In this document: piece by piece, positions 1-9,585 of the stretch
How the letters are laid out: every line of letters begins with the position of its first letter
Numbering within the stretch: position 1 is the stretch's first letter
Assembly: GCA_021778845.1 (NCBI GenBank)
Contig: JAJYBU010000039.1
Coordinates: forward strand, 1-32,329
DNA: 32,329 nt
Direction of reading: 5' to 3'
Origin: Acidobacteriota bacterium
GTDB taxonomy: Bacteria > Acidobacteriota > Terriglobia > Terriglobales > Acidobacteriaceae
The notes under the pieces: model-generated
The model's input: only the letters and a program-made list of their open reading frames with translations
The model's database searches: none
What the model was told of the DNA's origin: nothing
Program-made: the position numbers and the translations under genes

Positions 1-66
1 GCCATGCCCCTTTGCATGCGCCTCGAATATCTTCCGACGCAGATCATCCTCGTAGGCTCTCGCCAT
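1..66 (-). mobile_element. IS630-family transposase, N-terminal fragment cut by the window edge
   Basis: Reading leftwards from an ATG at 66, the 22 visible codons begin MARAYEDDLRRKIFEA, which closely resembles the N-terminus of IS630-family transposases (a short basic helix before the helix-turn-helix). The gene runs off the left end, so the catalytic DDE domain and the state of the element cannot be judged. It points away from the receptor gene at 475. I could not define a terminal inverted repeat in the following 100 bases. The family call rests only on this short N-terminal match. Confidence 0.6.
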
Positions 67-474
67 CTTGTTTTCGTCGCAGAGTCTCGCCTCTTCTACC
101 TTACACCATCACTACTCTTGCTCTAGTGAAATAAATGCCAGATTTTCATGCGTAGCCGAGAGTCACTTTCGCTGAGGTCTGCATTGAAATTTCGAAATTG
201 AGCCGAGAAGCCGAGTTTTTTGGGGCATAGAGCTCTTATCAGATTGAAATGATCGTGGAATGACAGGAAAGATGGACCTTGCAGGCAATCGTAGTAAATC
301 GGTTTATGTGATTCGCGCGATTGCCTTTTTACCCCGCAAGCGTTGTGACGCTGCAAACAGGGCTTGTCGAGCCGCTATCGGCTTTGGACGGAATCTGGTT
401 GCAGCAGAAGAAAAGTGATCGCGCTGATAGGAAGCGCGATTGTGTAACAAGCATTTGCCTGGGAGGGCACCCCG
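67..474. other. Intergenic region upstream of the first TonB-dependent receptor
   Basis: No convincing gene is seen; the short open frames here have no recognisable sequence. The first ~60 bases are probably the 5' flank of the IS630-type element. A perfect 12-base palindrome, AATTTCGAAATT, lies at 188-199 and has the central CG typical of LacI-family operators, but it does not resemble the operator-like repeat at 8199 and 14435. A GGGAGGG purine run just before 475 serves as ribosome binding site for the receptor. Confidence 0.45.
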
Positions 475-3400
475 ATGACGCAGTTGGTTCACAAAGTTCG
501 GCAGCTAATTTTTGGCGGGTCGATACGTGGTATCTATGGAGCCGTCGCGCTCTGCATATTTCTGCTCGTGCCGGCAATGTCCGCACAGCTCACTACCGGA
601 AGTCTGTCGGGCACAGCGCGCGACACGACGGGAGCCCTCGTGCCGAAGGCGGGGGTCACACTCACGAATGACGCCACGAACGACACCCGCAAGACAGTAA
701 GCGATGATGCGGGCTACTTCACCTTTGCGGGAGTGCAACCGGGCACCTACTCCGTAACGGTCCAGGCTTCGGGATTCGCGAAGTGGACGCAGACCGGCAT
801 TGTGATGAACTCGGGAGACACGCGCCAGGTTGCCGGGATTCAGCTTGCGGTGGGCGCAGCCGCTACGTCGGTGACCGTGTCCGCGAGCGCGGCGCAGATC
901 TTGCCGACGGACTCCGGCGAGCGGTCGATGGTGATTTCGAGCAAGGACCTTGAACGGCTCTCGCTGGAGGGACGTAATGTCTCCGAGTTGCTGAAGGTGC
1001 TGCCCGGCGTCACGACCGTGGCGAATGGTACGTCCGGCGGATCCTATGTTGATTTCTCTGCAGAGAGTCCGACGGGAAGCACGATCGGTGTGGGCGACTC
1101 GCCCAGCGGGTCACCGTATCGCGGTGGAACTTCGTTCTTGTTGGATGGCGCCAATATCATCGACCCGGGCTGCAACTGCTACTCGATTGCGGTGCCAAAT
1201 CCTGACATGACCGCAGAGGTAAAGGTAGAGCAATCCTTCGGTGCGGATAGCCCGAACGGTCCAGTGGTGATCAACGTGACGAGTAAGAGCGGCGGGGCGA
1301 AGTATCATGGCCAGGCTTATTTCTATGCTCGCAACCAGGCGCTGAATTCCAACACCTGGCTGAATAATCAGCAGGGCACTGCGAAGCAGCCGGGCGAATA
1401 CTACTATCCGGGCGGCAACATCGGCGGCCCAATTCTGATTCCACACGTGAACCTGAGCACGAATCACAAACTCTTCTTCTGGGCCGGCTATGAATACTAC
1501 AAGCAGACGCTTCCTGCCGCGCAGCCGTTGGAGTCCTACATCCCAAGCGCAGGCATGAGAGCGGGCAACTTCACGTCCTCTGGTGAGGGCAACGCGGCAC
1601 TCTGTCCCACTGGTTTCAACTCTGCTGCCACGAACTGGTGTAACGCACCGGGTCAGACGGCGAGCACTGAATGGTTCGCCCCGGATGGAACGCCCATTAC
1701 GAGCGGGGTGATTCCGAGCCAGTATATTGATCCGGGCGCGGCCGCATTGATGAAGATGTTTCCGGCAGCGAATGCGAACCCGACGACCACTCCTGGTGGT
1801 TACAACTACGTGCAGAACATTACCAATCAGCAGAATGGTTATGTGTGGCGCGGTCGCGTAGATTACAACATCAATGCGAACAACAAGCTGTTCGTTACCT
1901 ATCAAGAGGGCAAGACCACCTTCATCACGGTTGGGCATGTCTATTACAACCCTGCCTACGATGTGGCGTATCCGGGTGGCGAACTCACTCAGCCTGTGGT
2001 GTCCCGTGTTGCGACCGCAAACCTGGTGGACGTCATCACGCCAACGCTTACCAACGAGTTCGTGTTTGGCTGGGGCTGGGATAATGCGCCCTACTCGCCC
2101 ACGGACCTCCCTGCCATCTATAAGTCCACGCTGGGCTACAACTACGGAACCGTCTACAGCAGCGCTTCACCGGTGGCCCCCTCCATCAATAGCGCGGGCG
2201 TGCAGACGTTCCCGGACATATCGCAACCGGCGTTCTATGATGCAGCCGGTGTCTATCCCACCAAGAAAGCGATTCCATCCTTTGCTGACAATATCACCAA
2301 GGTCTGGAAGTCCCACACGTTCAAGTTCGGAGCCTTTACCGAACTGGCGGGGAATGATCAGGGCGTTTATGCCTTTCCTAACGGTCAGTTGAGCTTCGGA
2401 AGCCAGCCGCTGCCCAATGGGGTGATCGGCAGCAAGCTGACCTCTGGCACCGATATCGGAGGCTACAACCCGACCGCCAACCTGGTGATGGGCGTCGCCA
2501 AATCCTTCAGCCAGAACAGCTACGAGCCTGTTCAAGATATGGCTTACCGGACCACGGCAGCGTATCTGCTGGATAATTGGCAGGTCAATCCTCGGCTGAC
2601 GGTCAATGTCGGCATTCGCTTTGACCATGTCGGTCGCTGGTATGACCGGCAGGGCGTGGGGATGGCAACGTGGATGCCACAGTTGTACGCAAGCGATCTG
2701 GCGGAGAACGAGGCTGCCAAGTCGATGGTGATTCAGTATCCGGGCGTTCGCTGGCACGCTATCGATCCTGGTATTCCTAACAGCGGATCGCCGGTGCATA
2801 TTGCATATAGCTCACCACGGGTTGGACTCTCCTACGACGTGCAGGGAAATGGCAAGACCGTTGTTCGCGGTGGCTGGGGTAAGTATGTGTGGAACGACCA
2901 GTACAACGACTACGGCGGCCCTTTGAGCACCGCGCAGAATATGGCAACCTACAACTCGCCCGGCGGACAGGCGATCACGCTCTCCCAGATTCCGCAACAG
3001 ACGCCGACGGGTAATCTTGCGCCCGCAGGCAGCATCTATGCGGTGCCGTACAACGACTACGATATGCCTACAACGGACTCGTGGAATCTGACGGTGGACC
3101 GGCGGATGCCCTGGAACACTTTGCTGGATGTGGCCTATGTTGGTAACAGCAGTCAGCATCTGCTCATGGGCGGACAGAGCGATGGCTCGGGCATTGGCGG
3201 AGCCGAGTTTACCAACATGAACAAGATTCCTGTGGCAGGCCTGTTCGGTGCCGATCCTGTTACGGGTGCCACAGCACCTGCTGATCCGGATAACACGGCG
3301 ACCTATACACTGCAGGACTACTATCCGTATTCTGGCTGCGTCAACGGAGGTGGCTGCTATGGATATGGCACGAATCAGGTCTATGTGCATCAGCACCTGG

Positions 3401-4230
3401 GCTACTCCAACTACAACGGCCTACAGGTTGCGTGGTTGAAGCAGGTTGGTCGTCTCTCCTTCGATTTGAATTACACGTGGTCGAAATCTCTGGGCATTGT
3501 CAGTAGTACGCTTGACGCATTCAATGTTCGCGGCAACTATGGCGTGCTCGCAATCGACCGTCCGCAGGTTTTCAACGCGTCCTATGCATACGGCCTCGGC
3601 AAGGTGTACCACGGAAGATCCTCGGTTGTAAGCCAACTTGTGAACGATTGGACGGTCTCCGGAATTACAACGTACCAAGGCGGCGGCAATCTGCAGGCCG
3701 GGTACACGCAAAACCTCGGGCTCACGATTGAGAAGCAGGATGTGAACGGGAACAGTATCGAAGCATTGACGTCCAGGACGTACTATGGAACCGATGCAAA
3801 TTCGATCCTGCCTATTACGACCTGCAATCCGCGGAGTAACCTCGGGAATCTGCAGTTGGTGAATCTCTCGTGCTTCAGCGCACCGACTGTTGGGCACCTC
3901 GGCAACCGGCAGGTTTCTCCTTATCTCAAGGGACCGATCTACACTGATTCCGATCTCGCCGTCTTCAAGACCTTTGCGATCACTCAACAGCAGCATGTGG
4001 AGTTTCGTGCGTCGGCGTTTGATTTTATGAACCATTCGCTGTGGGGCTACAGCGGAAACAACCTTCTTACCCTGAAGTATGGCACCCAGGACGGAGGCCA
4101 TAGCTTCTATACCAACAGCAATATCCTGGGGGTGCCCCAAAACACCTGGGGCATCATGAACCAGAAGTCTCCTTACTCTGGGGCAGGCTATGCCAGGATT
4201 ATCGAGTTGTCGCTGAAATATAGCTTCTAA
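475..4230 (+). CDS. Oar-like TonB-dependent receptor with carboxypeptidase-regulatory-like N-terminal domain
   Basis: A 1251-residue outer-membrane protein that probably imports or binds oligosaccharides using TonB energy. It opens with a basic stretch and a hydrophobic segment (about residues 20-37) forming a signal peptide that ends near SAQ. A carboxypeptidase-regulatory-like beta-sandwich follows (about 40-125), then a plug-like region (about 130-270), then a long barrel rich in aromatic and Asn/Gly residues ending in KYSF, the C-terminal aromatic expected of a barrel protein. Length and layout match Oar-like receptors that are abundant in Acidobacteriota. The ATG is chosen because it directly follows a GGGAGGG ribosome binding site and leads into the signal peptide. 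The gene is convergent with the GH106 gene. Its substrate is inferred from those enzymes; no SusD-like partner is present. Confidence 0.9.
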   Translation: MTQLVHKVRQLIFGGSIRGIYGAVALCIFLLVPAMSAQLTTGSLSGTARDTTGALVPKAGVTLTNDATNDTRKTVSDDAGYFTFAGVQPGTYSVTVQASGFAKWTQTGIVMNSGDTRQVAGIQLAVGAAATSVTVSASAAQILPTDSGERSMVISSKDLERLSLEGRNVSELLKVLPGVTTVANGTSGGSYVDFSAESPTGSTIGVGDSPSGSPYRGGTSFLLDGANIIDPGCNCYSIAVPNPDMTAEVKVEQSFGADSPNGPVVINVTSKSGGAKYHGQAYFYARNQALNSNTWLNNQQGTAKQPGEYYYPGGNIGGPILIPHVNLSTNHKLFFWAGYEYYKQTLPAAQPLESYIPSAGMRAGNFTSSGEGNAALCPTGFNSAATNWCNAPGQTASTEWFAPDGTPITSGVIPSQYIDPGAAALMKMFPAANANPTTTPGGYNYVQNITNQQNGYVWRGRVDYNINANNKLFVTYQEGKTTFITVGHVYYNPAYDVAYPGGELTQPVVSRVATANLVDVITPTLTNEFVFGWGWDNAPYSPTDLPAIYKSTLGYNYGTVYSSASPVAPSINSAGVQTFPDISQPAFYDAAGVYPTKKAIPSFADNITKVWKSHTFKFGAFTELAGNDQGVYAFPNGQLSFGSQPLPNGVIGSKLTSGTDIGGYNPTANLVMGVAKSFSQNSYEPVQDMAYRTTAAYLLDNWQVNPRLTVNVGIRFDHVGRWYDRQGVGMATWMPQLYASDLAENEAAKSMVIQYPGVRWHAIDPGIPNSGSPVHIAYSSPRVGLSYDVQGNGKTVVRGGWGKYVWNDQYNDYGGPLSTAQNMATYNSPGGQAITLSQIPQQTPTGNLAPAGSIYAVPYNDYDMPTTDSWNLTVDRRMPWNTLLDVAYVGNSSQHLLMGGQSDGSGIGGAEFTNMNKIPVAGLFGADPVTGATAPADPDNTATYTLQDYYPYSGCVNGGGCYGYGTNQVYVHQHLGYSNYNGLQVAWLKQVGRLSFDLNYTWSKSLGIVSSTLDAFNVRGNYGVLAIDRPQVFNASYAYGLGKVYHGRSSVVSQLVNDWTVSGITTYQGGGNLQAGYTQNLGLTIEKQDVNGNSIEALTSRTYYGTDANSILPITTCNPRSNLGNLQLVNLSCFSAPTVGHLGNRQVSPYLKGPIYTDSDLAVFKTFAITQQQHVEFRASAFDFMNHSLWGYSGNNLLTLKYGTQDGGHSFYTNSNILGVPQNTWGIMNQKSPYSGAGYARIIELSLKYSF

Positions 4231-4252
4231 TTCGCAACTGCAACTTCGAACA

Positions 4253-4283
4253 GCAACGGGGTGGACATGGTCCACCCCGTTGC
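4253..4283 (+). terminator. Strong hairpin after the first receptor gene
   Basis: A perfect 14-base stem (GCAACGGGGTGGAC at 4253-4266, complement at 4270-4283) closes on a 3-base loop, 22 bases after the receptor stop codon. No T-run follows, so it may be a non-canonical terminator or an mRNA 3'-end stabiliser rather than a textbook intrinsic terminator. Confidence 0.6.
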
Positions 4284-4284
4284 G

Positions 4285-4825
4285 CGTGCTGCGCTGCTCA
4301 TTGCTCTGGAACCGCATGCTGTCATGCAGCATAAGTCCAGCTTTGATCGCAATTTGGTGTAACGTCTCAGAATTATTTTTGTGTAGTCCGTGAGGCCGAC
4401 GCGAAGAAGTTTGTAGCGAGCGATCAATCGAAGATACCTTTGCGTGGCTGGGCGGAGCGACCGGAGAGAGACGCCAGGTATAAAGAATGCGTCCTCCATC
4501 GCAGCCACGGACTCATGTGCAGCGAGATTCAGCACTGGCTCAAAGAGGGAAGCAATCTTGCCTTGACACCGCTGGCTTACGTCACCCGGAATGAGTTGCT
4601 TGAGACGATGCTCGCAGCCCGGCACACCCATGCAGAGAAAGCGTGCTTGTCCGCGGCGAAAGATGGAACCGTCGCTGGCCTCAAAGTGCTGCAACTTCTG
4701 CAAAAGCCCAGACCACACGTGGCGAACGTCGTAACTACTCTACGAACATCGTTCGGTCTTCCGTCCGCGCGGTCGCGGACTTCGTCAAGCATTTTCACCG
4801 TTTGCCGAAGCAGTATATAGGTTCA
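4285..4825. other. Gap of about 540 bp between convergent genes, no recognised gene
   Basis: Two overlapping open frames exist, one per strand (+ strand 4440-4820, - strand 4227-4718). Neither has a recognisable motif, a ribosome binding site or a family resemblance I can name, and the - strand one runs into the terminator hairpin. The stretch may be a decayed gene. The sequence GGTGTAACG occurs near 4355 and recurs in the inverted repeat at 19145, possibly by chance. Confidence 0.35.
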
Positions 4826-7777
4826 TCATCTTTGAATCATCCATTCAATCGGTCCGAGGATGCCTGAAGGAAGTAGAGCCGAATCCTCGTGATAGCTCGT
4901 AATGTTGGTGCTTGTGATGCGGTTCGAAGCGCCTGGCTGCAGATCTCCAATGATGCGATTGGGCCACAGGTTTGTTACTTCGATGGCAATCGTATTCGTA
5001 CCACCTTGCAGCCAGCGGTCAACCCGCAAGGTGAGCGGCTTCGCCCAGACTGTTCCAGCATCGTGGCCGTTGATGCTAATGCGGGCAATCTCTCGTACAT
5101 CCGAAAAGTGCAGCAGGACATGCTCCCCTCTTGCGAACGAAGGCGCGATCACCCTCGCCTTGTAGGTCGCGGTGCCGGAGAAGTATCGGATCCCAGGGTC
5201 CGCGGAACCAGACCAGCTTTCGAGCTTGGCATTGGGCTCCTGCTCCGGCGCACCCCGCCCCGGCTGAAAGGAAATAGTCCACGTCCCCTCGAGTTTGAGA
5301 GGTTGCGTGTCCTCGGTGACCGGCTGCCGGGCAAGCCTCTCTGATTCCTGCCGCGGGAAGAGCACGAGCGTCGAGCCGAACGGCGGCAGTGTTATGCGAA
5401 TCTGTGTGCGTCCATCGGCACGCACGCTGGGATCTGCCACGGCAAACCGCTCGCCCGTGACGGGATCCCATATTTCGGGAACAGAGGCGTGGGCCCGGAA
5501 CACGACGTCCTGCGTAAAAGCCTTCGCAGAGCCATTGCGCAGGAAGTAGATGTCTGCAACGGCCGAGCGGCGATGTACGTAGTCGAGTGAAGATTCGAAG
5601 ATTGCGCCCAACATGGTCCGATCCCCCACTCCGGCTTCTACATCTGGGAGCCAACCGAGTCGCTGCAGCTCTGCCCGCCCGCTCTGGGTACAGAAGACTT
5701 TGCCTGCACCGTAGACATGCGGAGATGCGCCGTCACACCCGGGCGCCCACACCCGCGCCACCAAACGCGAAAATTCCACCTGTTCATCTGTAGTTGTAAT
5801 TCCAGTAGCCGAAGTTGGCGCTTCCCCGATGACAACTCCACCGGCACGCACGTAGTCAGCGGCAAATCGCAGCACTGCAAACGAGAGCCGCTTCGATCGC
5901 GACAGCGCAAGCGCGTGCCAATGCACACCCGACGGACCGACCAGATCACGGCCCTCTATCCTGATGGAATGCAGGAGCGCGTCTTCGTCCGTCGCGTCGT
6001 AGTCATAGCCCGGCAGCACACTCGCGGGATCGTCGGCTTTCAGGCGGACGAAGCTGGGAACGTTATCCCCAGTAAAGTAAAGGACATCGTCCACCGGTGT
6101 TCCCTGCTGCATCATGAACTGCACTCGGTTCAGGTAAGCGAAAAACGCGTCGCCGGCGTTCCACCACGTGACCTTCGGATTGACATGCGTGCCGGCAAAA
6201 TACTCCTGTCCCGGTAGACCAGTCGACGCTGGGCTTGACGTGAACTCATGCCAGACGAGCCGGTTCATTCCCTCAGTGACCGCCATGTCAAACGAAGGCT
6301 TCAAATCTGTCGCGAGGCTCTCCGACCACTGTGGACCAATCGAGGTCTCTCCTTCCTGCGCCACCACGCGCTGTCCATAGATATTCGCAGCACTGGCTGC
6401 CTCCTTGGTAAAGAAGCGCTCTTCGTCGCGCGTGCGATGGCCGTTGATGGACCAGAACTCGGACTGTGGCACGGCAGAGTGACGGAACGTTTCTAACGCG
6501 TCGATAGGAGCACCGTGCGGCCCCCCGCTCTCAGCCTGCACGCCAAGCCCGTGCTGGGCAGCGCGTTGCGCAAATACGTCATAGTGGTTACTCACAACCA
6601 GATCAGCCACCGTCCGTCGCAGATCAGCGAGGAACCGCACACTCCGATCGCGATTATCGATGAATCGTCCCGCCACCACCGGAAGCCATGCAACAGGGTC
6701 ATATCCACGCCGTTGCTTGAACTCTGCTGCGAAGTTCCCAGTCCAGTTTGTGCCTCCAAGCTCCCAACTGTCGGTGGCTAGGTACTTTAAGCTGTGAAAT
6801 GGCCTGGCGGCGTCCAGCAGCGGTTCGACCGTGTGGTCCCAATACTTATCGAACGCGTCACGGCTCAGGTAGTCGATCGCTAGGCCCTGCCAGGTTCCGC
6901 TGGAGGTAGACACTCGCGCATCCGAGTCGGTGTACCCGATCCGGAGCACTTCCCAATCACCGGCGGGCGCATCCCATACGAACTTTCCATTGCGGCTTAC
7001 AGTACCGGAAACATCGCGCACTTCGGCCACGGACGCATCCGCTGTGGACACGTCGACTGCATTGGGGCCTGCGTCCAGCATGCGTGTTGCATCCGGCATA
7101 CTGAAGCCAGCCTCAGCCGCCGCTGCACGCACCGGCAATGATGGGCCGTGCAGTTGAACCTGCAAGTCAGTTCCTCGATGCAGCGGATATACCAGCACTG
7201 CGATCTCGCGATAAAAGCCGCTCTTCGTCGGCGGCTGGAGCACATCGACAGAAACCCGCTTGCCTCCTTTGAATGGAACACGCGTCCAGGTCAGCAGTTT
7301 GGATGCATCCTCCGGGCGCACGTCCGGGCCGCCAAGATTCCAGCCGCTCGTGATGTTCAATGTGATCTCGAGCCCGAGACGGTCTGCTTCACGCAGCGCA
7401 TGCGTGTAGAGATCGATCCAAGCCGGACTGCCGAAGGTCGGCCCAGCAGGCACGTCACGATTGCCGGCTTGATTGGCCCCGTTCGCATCAACCAGAAGTG
7501 CCCCACCGAAGCCTTTCGCCTTCATTTCCTCGAGGTCATGTGTGATTGTTATGTGATCCGTGTGACCATTCAGCCACCACCAGTAACAGCGGAGTCTCGC
7601 TGATGGCGGTGGCGATAGAAACCCCAGGCGCAATGCGGTCAGGCTCTTAGGTTCCGCCAGTGGCTTGTTACCCTGTGCGGTCGCGCTGTGACTACAGAAC
7701 AACACGAGCACCATCGCGGCCAGTAGGAGACCGCCGCCGTACACGGAATGCTTCCAGATATATCTCTCGTTCAACAT
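4826..7777 (-). CDS. GH106-type alpha-L-rhamnosidase, exported
   Basis: A 983-residue exported enzyme expected to remove terminal alpha-L-rhamnose from plant polysaccharides. The N-terminus has a basic start, a hydrophobic segment (about 14-32) and a cleavage site near ATAQ. The catalytic part begins with CYWWWLNGH (about 64-72) and continues through GFGGALLVDANG (89-100) and NITSGWNLGG, a pattern of the large GH106 proteins. Candidate catalytic glutamates are in QAESGG (E416) and AQEGET (E475/E477); these are inferences, not aligned residues. The C-terminal ~120 residues (HFSDVREIARISING onward) look like a galactose-binding-type beta-sandwich. The length is usual for the family. It is separated from the upstream LacI gene by the receptor remnant and may have its own promoter. 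It faces the first receptor, convergently. Confidence 0.85.
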   Translation of the reverse strand: MLNERYIWKHSVYGGGLLLAAMVLVLFCSHSATAQGNKPLAEPKSLTALRLGFLSPPPSARLRCYWWWLNGHTDHITITHDLEEMKAKGFGGALLVDANGANQAGNRDVPAGPTFGSPAWIDLYTHALREADRLGLEITLNITSGWNLGGPDVRPEDASKLLTWTRVPFKGGKRVSVDVLQPPTKSGFYREIAVLVYPLHRGTDLQVQLHGPSLPVRAAAAEAGFSMPDATRMLDAGPNAVDVSTADASVAEVRDVSGTVSRNGKFVWDAPAGDWEVLRIGYTDSDARVSTSSGTWQGLAIDYLSRDAFDKYWDHTVEPLLDAARPFHSLKYLATDSWELGGTNWTGNFAAEFKQRRGYDPVAWLPVVAGRFIDNRDRSVRFLADLRRTVADLVVSNHYDVFAQRAAQHGLGVQAESGGPHGAPIDALETFRHSAVPQSEFWSINGHRTRDEERFFTKEAASAANIYGQRVVAQEGETSIGPQWSESLATDLKPSFDMAVTEGMNRLVWHEFTSSPASTGLPGQEYFAGTHVNPKVTWWNAGDAFFAYLNRVQFMMQQGTPVDDVLYFTGDNVPSFVRLKADDPASVLPGYDYDATDEDALLHSIRIEGRDLVGPSGVHWHALALSRSKRLSFAVLRFAADYVRAGGVVIGEAPTSATGITTTDEQVEFSRLVARVWAPGCDGASPHVYGAGKVFCTQSGRAELQRLGWLPDVEAGVGDRTMLGAIFESSLDYVHRRSAVADIYFLRNGSAKAFTQDVVFRAHASVPEIWDPVTGERFAVADPSVRADGRTQIRITLPPFGSTLVLFPRQESERLARQPVTEDTQPLKLEGTWTISFQPGRGAPEQEPNAKLESWSGSADPGIRYFSGTATYKARVIAPSFARGEHVLLHFSDVREIARISINGHDAGTVWAKPLTLRVDRWLQGGTNTIAIEVTNLWPNRIIGDLQPGASNRITSTNITSYHEDSALLPSGILGPIEWMIQR

Positions 7778-7862
7778 TAGCGCTCAGATCTAATCCAGCA
7801 CTTTGTGCCGGTGAGAAACAGGCGGAGCGCGAGGAGTTCATGCGTACCGCCCGAGGAAAATT

Positions 7863-8055
7863 CTAGAAATCGATTCGGACGATCAGTTGCCCGATATGAG
7901 GATGATTCGCTTGCGTCCGCGTCACGCTTCCAGAAAGGGTGCTTTCGATGCCCATGTCCGGACCTCCAACATTGGGATAGTTCCTCACATTGAAGAAGTC
8001 GCCACGGATTTAGAAGCTGACACCAAGGCGTCCGATGAGCGGCCTGAACACCTAA
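7863..8055 (-). pseudogene. C-terminal remnant of a third Oar-like TonB-dependent receptor
   Basis: Translated on the - strand this stretch reads VFRPLIGRLGVSF, a stop, IRGDFFNVRNYPNVGGP, and then ...HPHIGQLIVRIDF before a natural stop at 7863-7865. That parallels the end of the intact receptor at 14499-18077 (MSLEIRGEFFNVMNTPNYGGP ... DPRIGQLTARLNF). One in-frame TAA replaces the residue before IRGDFF, consistent with a single-base change from GAA or CAA, and another stop lies just upstream. Only about 60 codons of a gene of roughly 3.5 kb survive; the plug and most of the barrel are missing. Its former promoter and operator seem to survive at 8199-8269. Confidence 0.8.
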
Positions 8056-8198
8056 ACTCTAAGAGCTTTTGGCTCTAGTCGCGTCGGTGATTTCACCTCC
8101 GATACTCCCGCGGTAGAGCTCTGATCAATCTCGATGAAATAAGCCTTCGACATTTTTTAGCTCTGCCGAAAGCCCATCAATTCCTGTTAAGGTCTCAA

Positions 8199-8269
8199 TG
8201 TACACGTGTGCAAATTTAGTCGTTCCCAAATGCGAAGCTAGACTACACACCAGATTCGAAGCATGTCAA
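8199..8269 (-). promoter_or_regulatory. Orphan promoter with operator, once serving the lost receptor gene
   Basis: On the - strand: TTGACA (8264-8269), an 18-base spacer, TAGTCT (8240-8245), a 27-base interval, then TGCACACGTGTACA (8199-8212). The intact receptor promoter at 14378-14448 has the same -35 box, the same 18 and 27 base intervals, and an operator-like box identical at 13 of 14 positions. The 14-mer is near-palindromic with a central CG, as LacI-family operators are, and a LacI-type gene ends 180 bases upstream. It may now drive the GH106 gene some 420 bases downstream, or nothing. Confidence 0.6.
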
Positions 8270-8452
8270 TCGAGAGGTTGTCTCGGTCCTGAGTGCTCCG
8301 CCAGCAGAGCACGTGTCCAATGTAGGGCCATCGAGAAGGAGCAATGGACTATGAGCCAAATCGTCGCAGACGCAAGTCTCCGGCGTAAAGATGCCGGCTC
8401 GTCCGTTGACAATCGTCTTCTGCTCCATGGACGAGGGAAGGAGACGATGGGG

Positions 8453-9484
8453 CTAGAGCTTTCGCTTTGTTGTCGTCGAAATTCGTTTAGATGGGCGGCA
8501 GGTACTTTCGCGAACGATGAGTTCTGACGGCACTTTGTAACGTGAACCGCGGCGGTCAACGTTATCTTTGATGTGTTCAAGGGCGCGGAGGCAGGCTTCA
8601 GCCATACGGCGTCGTGGAATGCGGATCGTGGTTAGGGGTGGTTGCAGGACGTCACAAAGTAGGACGTCATCGAAACCGATCACAGAGATTTTCTCGGGTA
8701 CGTTGATTCCTGCTTTATGGAAGGCTCGGATAGCTCCGAAGGCCGTCAGGTCGTTGGCGGTGAGAATGGCTGTGGGCTGCGGATATTCTTTAAGAAGTGA
8801 GAAGGCGGCAGATTCTCCCCCGGCAAGCCGATAATCTCCGGCGCGCAGAAGCTGTGGGAATAGACGTAGCCCGACGTTCTGCAGAGCATGCTTGAACGCG
8901 TCAAGCCGGATCTGCGACGTACGCAAGCCCTCGATGCCGCCAATGAATCCGATCCGCGTGTGGCCCAGCTTGGCCAGATGGCCGATCGCCATACCCATAC
9001 CTTCTTCGAAATCGATGGCGACGTCGCTGGTCCCGGTATGAACAGAGTGGCGATCCACCGTTACGATAGGCACCTTGTGCTCGAGCAATGGCTCAATCGC
9101 GCTCGTGTCAAACTCCGAGGCCATAAGCACGACGCCATCCACCCGTCTCATGAGCATGCGTCGAACGGATTGAACGAGTTTGGTCGAACTGGATTGAACG
9201 GTTGCGAGGAGGAGTTCATGTTCCGTCTCCTGAAGTAGCTCTTCGAAGTAGCCCAGAAACTCGGAATAGAAAGGGTTGTTGATGTCGGGAATAATGAGGC
9301 CGTAAGTTTTGCTGCGCCCGTACTTCAGCGTAGTAGCACTTGGATTGGGTATAAAGTTGGATTCTTCCAGCACTTTGCGCACACGTTTGGCGGTTTCCTC
9401 TGTGACAAGAGAAGAACCGTTCAGCACACGAGACACCGTTGCGCTGGAGACGCCTGCCTTCAATGCAATCGTACGCATATTCAT
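8453..9484 (-). CDS. LacI-family transcriptional regulator
   Basis: A cytoplasmic sugar-responsive repressor or activator, probably controlling the surrounding carbohydrate genes. The N-terminus carries the LacI helix-turn-helix and hinge helix (TIALKAGVSSATVSRVLNGS, then FIPNPSATTLKYGRSKTYGLI). A periplasmic-binding-protein-like sensor follows, with IIPDINNPFYSEFLGYFEELL, the GVVLMASEFD region and IGFDDVLLCDVLQPPLTTIR. About 343 residues is normal. I start at the ATG at 9484 because it leaves only two residues before the conserved helix-turn-helix; a second ATG lies at 9478, and the in-frame TTG at 9505 has no ribosome binding site. It lies about 100 bases downstream of the GH43 gene on the same strand, so it may be co-transcribed. 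The CG-centred boxes at 8199 and 14435 are its most likely targets (inference). Confidence 0.92.
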   Translation of the reverse strand: MNMRTIALKAGVSSATVSRVLNGSSLVTEETAKRVRKVLEESNFIPNPSATTLKYGRSKTYGLIIPDINNPFYSEFLGYFEELLQETEHELLLATVQSSSTKLVQSVRRMLMRRVDGVVLMASEFDTSAIEPLLEHKVPIVTVDRHSVHTGTSDVAIDFEEGMGMAIGHLAKLGHTRIGFIGGIEGLRTSQIRLDAFKHALQNVGLRLFPQLLRAGDYRLAGGESAAFSLLKEYPQPTAILTANDLTAFGAIRAFHKAGINVPEKISVIGFDDVLLCDVLQPPLTTIRIPRRRMAEACLRALEHIKDNVDRRGSRYKVPSELIVRESTCRPSKRISTTTKRKL

Positions 9485-9585
9485 AGGCACAACTATACTT
9501 CGCAATATCGAAAGAGGGGAGCGCCCGTCCGTTTATATCCTATCCAGTTGACGAGCACGAACGCTTGTGGCGACGGCGCGGTGAA

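Noticed and set aside
188..199. Palindrome AATTTCGAAATT as a LacI operator for the first receptor
   Set aside because: It lies nearly 280 bases before the start codon and does not match the box at 8199 and 14435, so it is mentioned only as a possibility in the intergenic entry.
1111..1938. A 275-codon open frame on the - strand inside the first receptor gene
   Set aside because: It lies wholly opposite a well-supported receptor gene, has no recognisable motif, and is typical of shadow frames in GC-rich coding DNA.
3421..4332. A 303-codon open frame on the - strand
   Set aside because: It overlaps the receptor end and its terminator hairpin, and shows no family signature.
4227..4718. A 163-codon - strand frame between the receptor and GH106 genes
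   Set aside because: It has no ribosome binding site and no recognisable family, and it overlaps the terminator hairpin. I describe the region only as an unrecognised gap.
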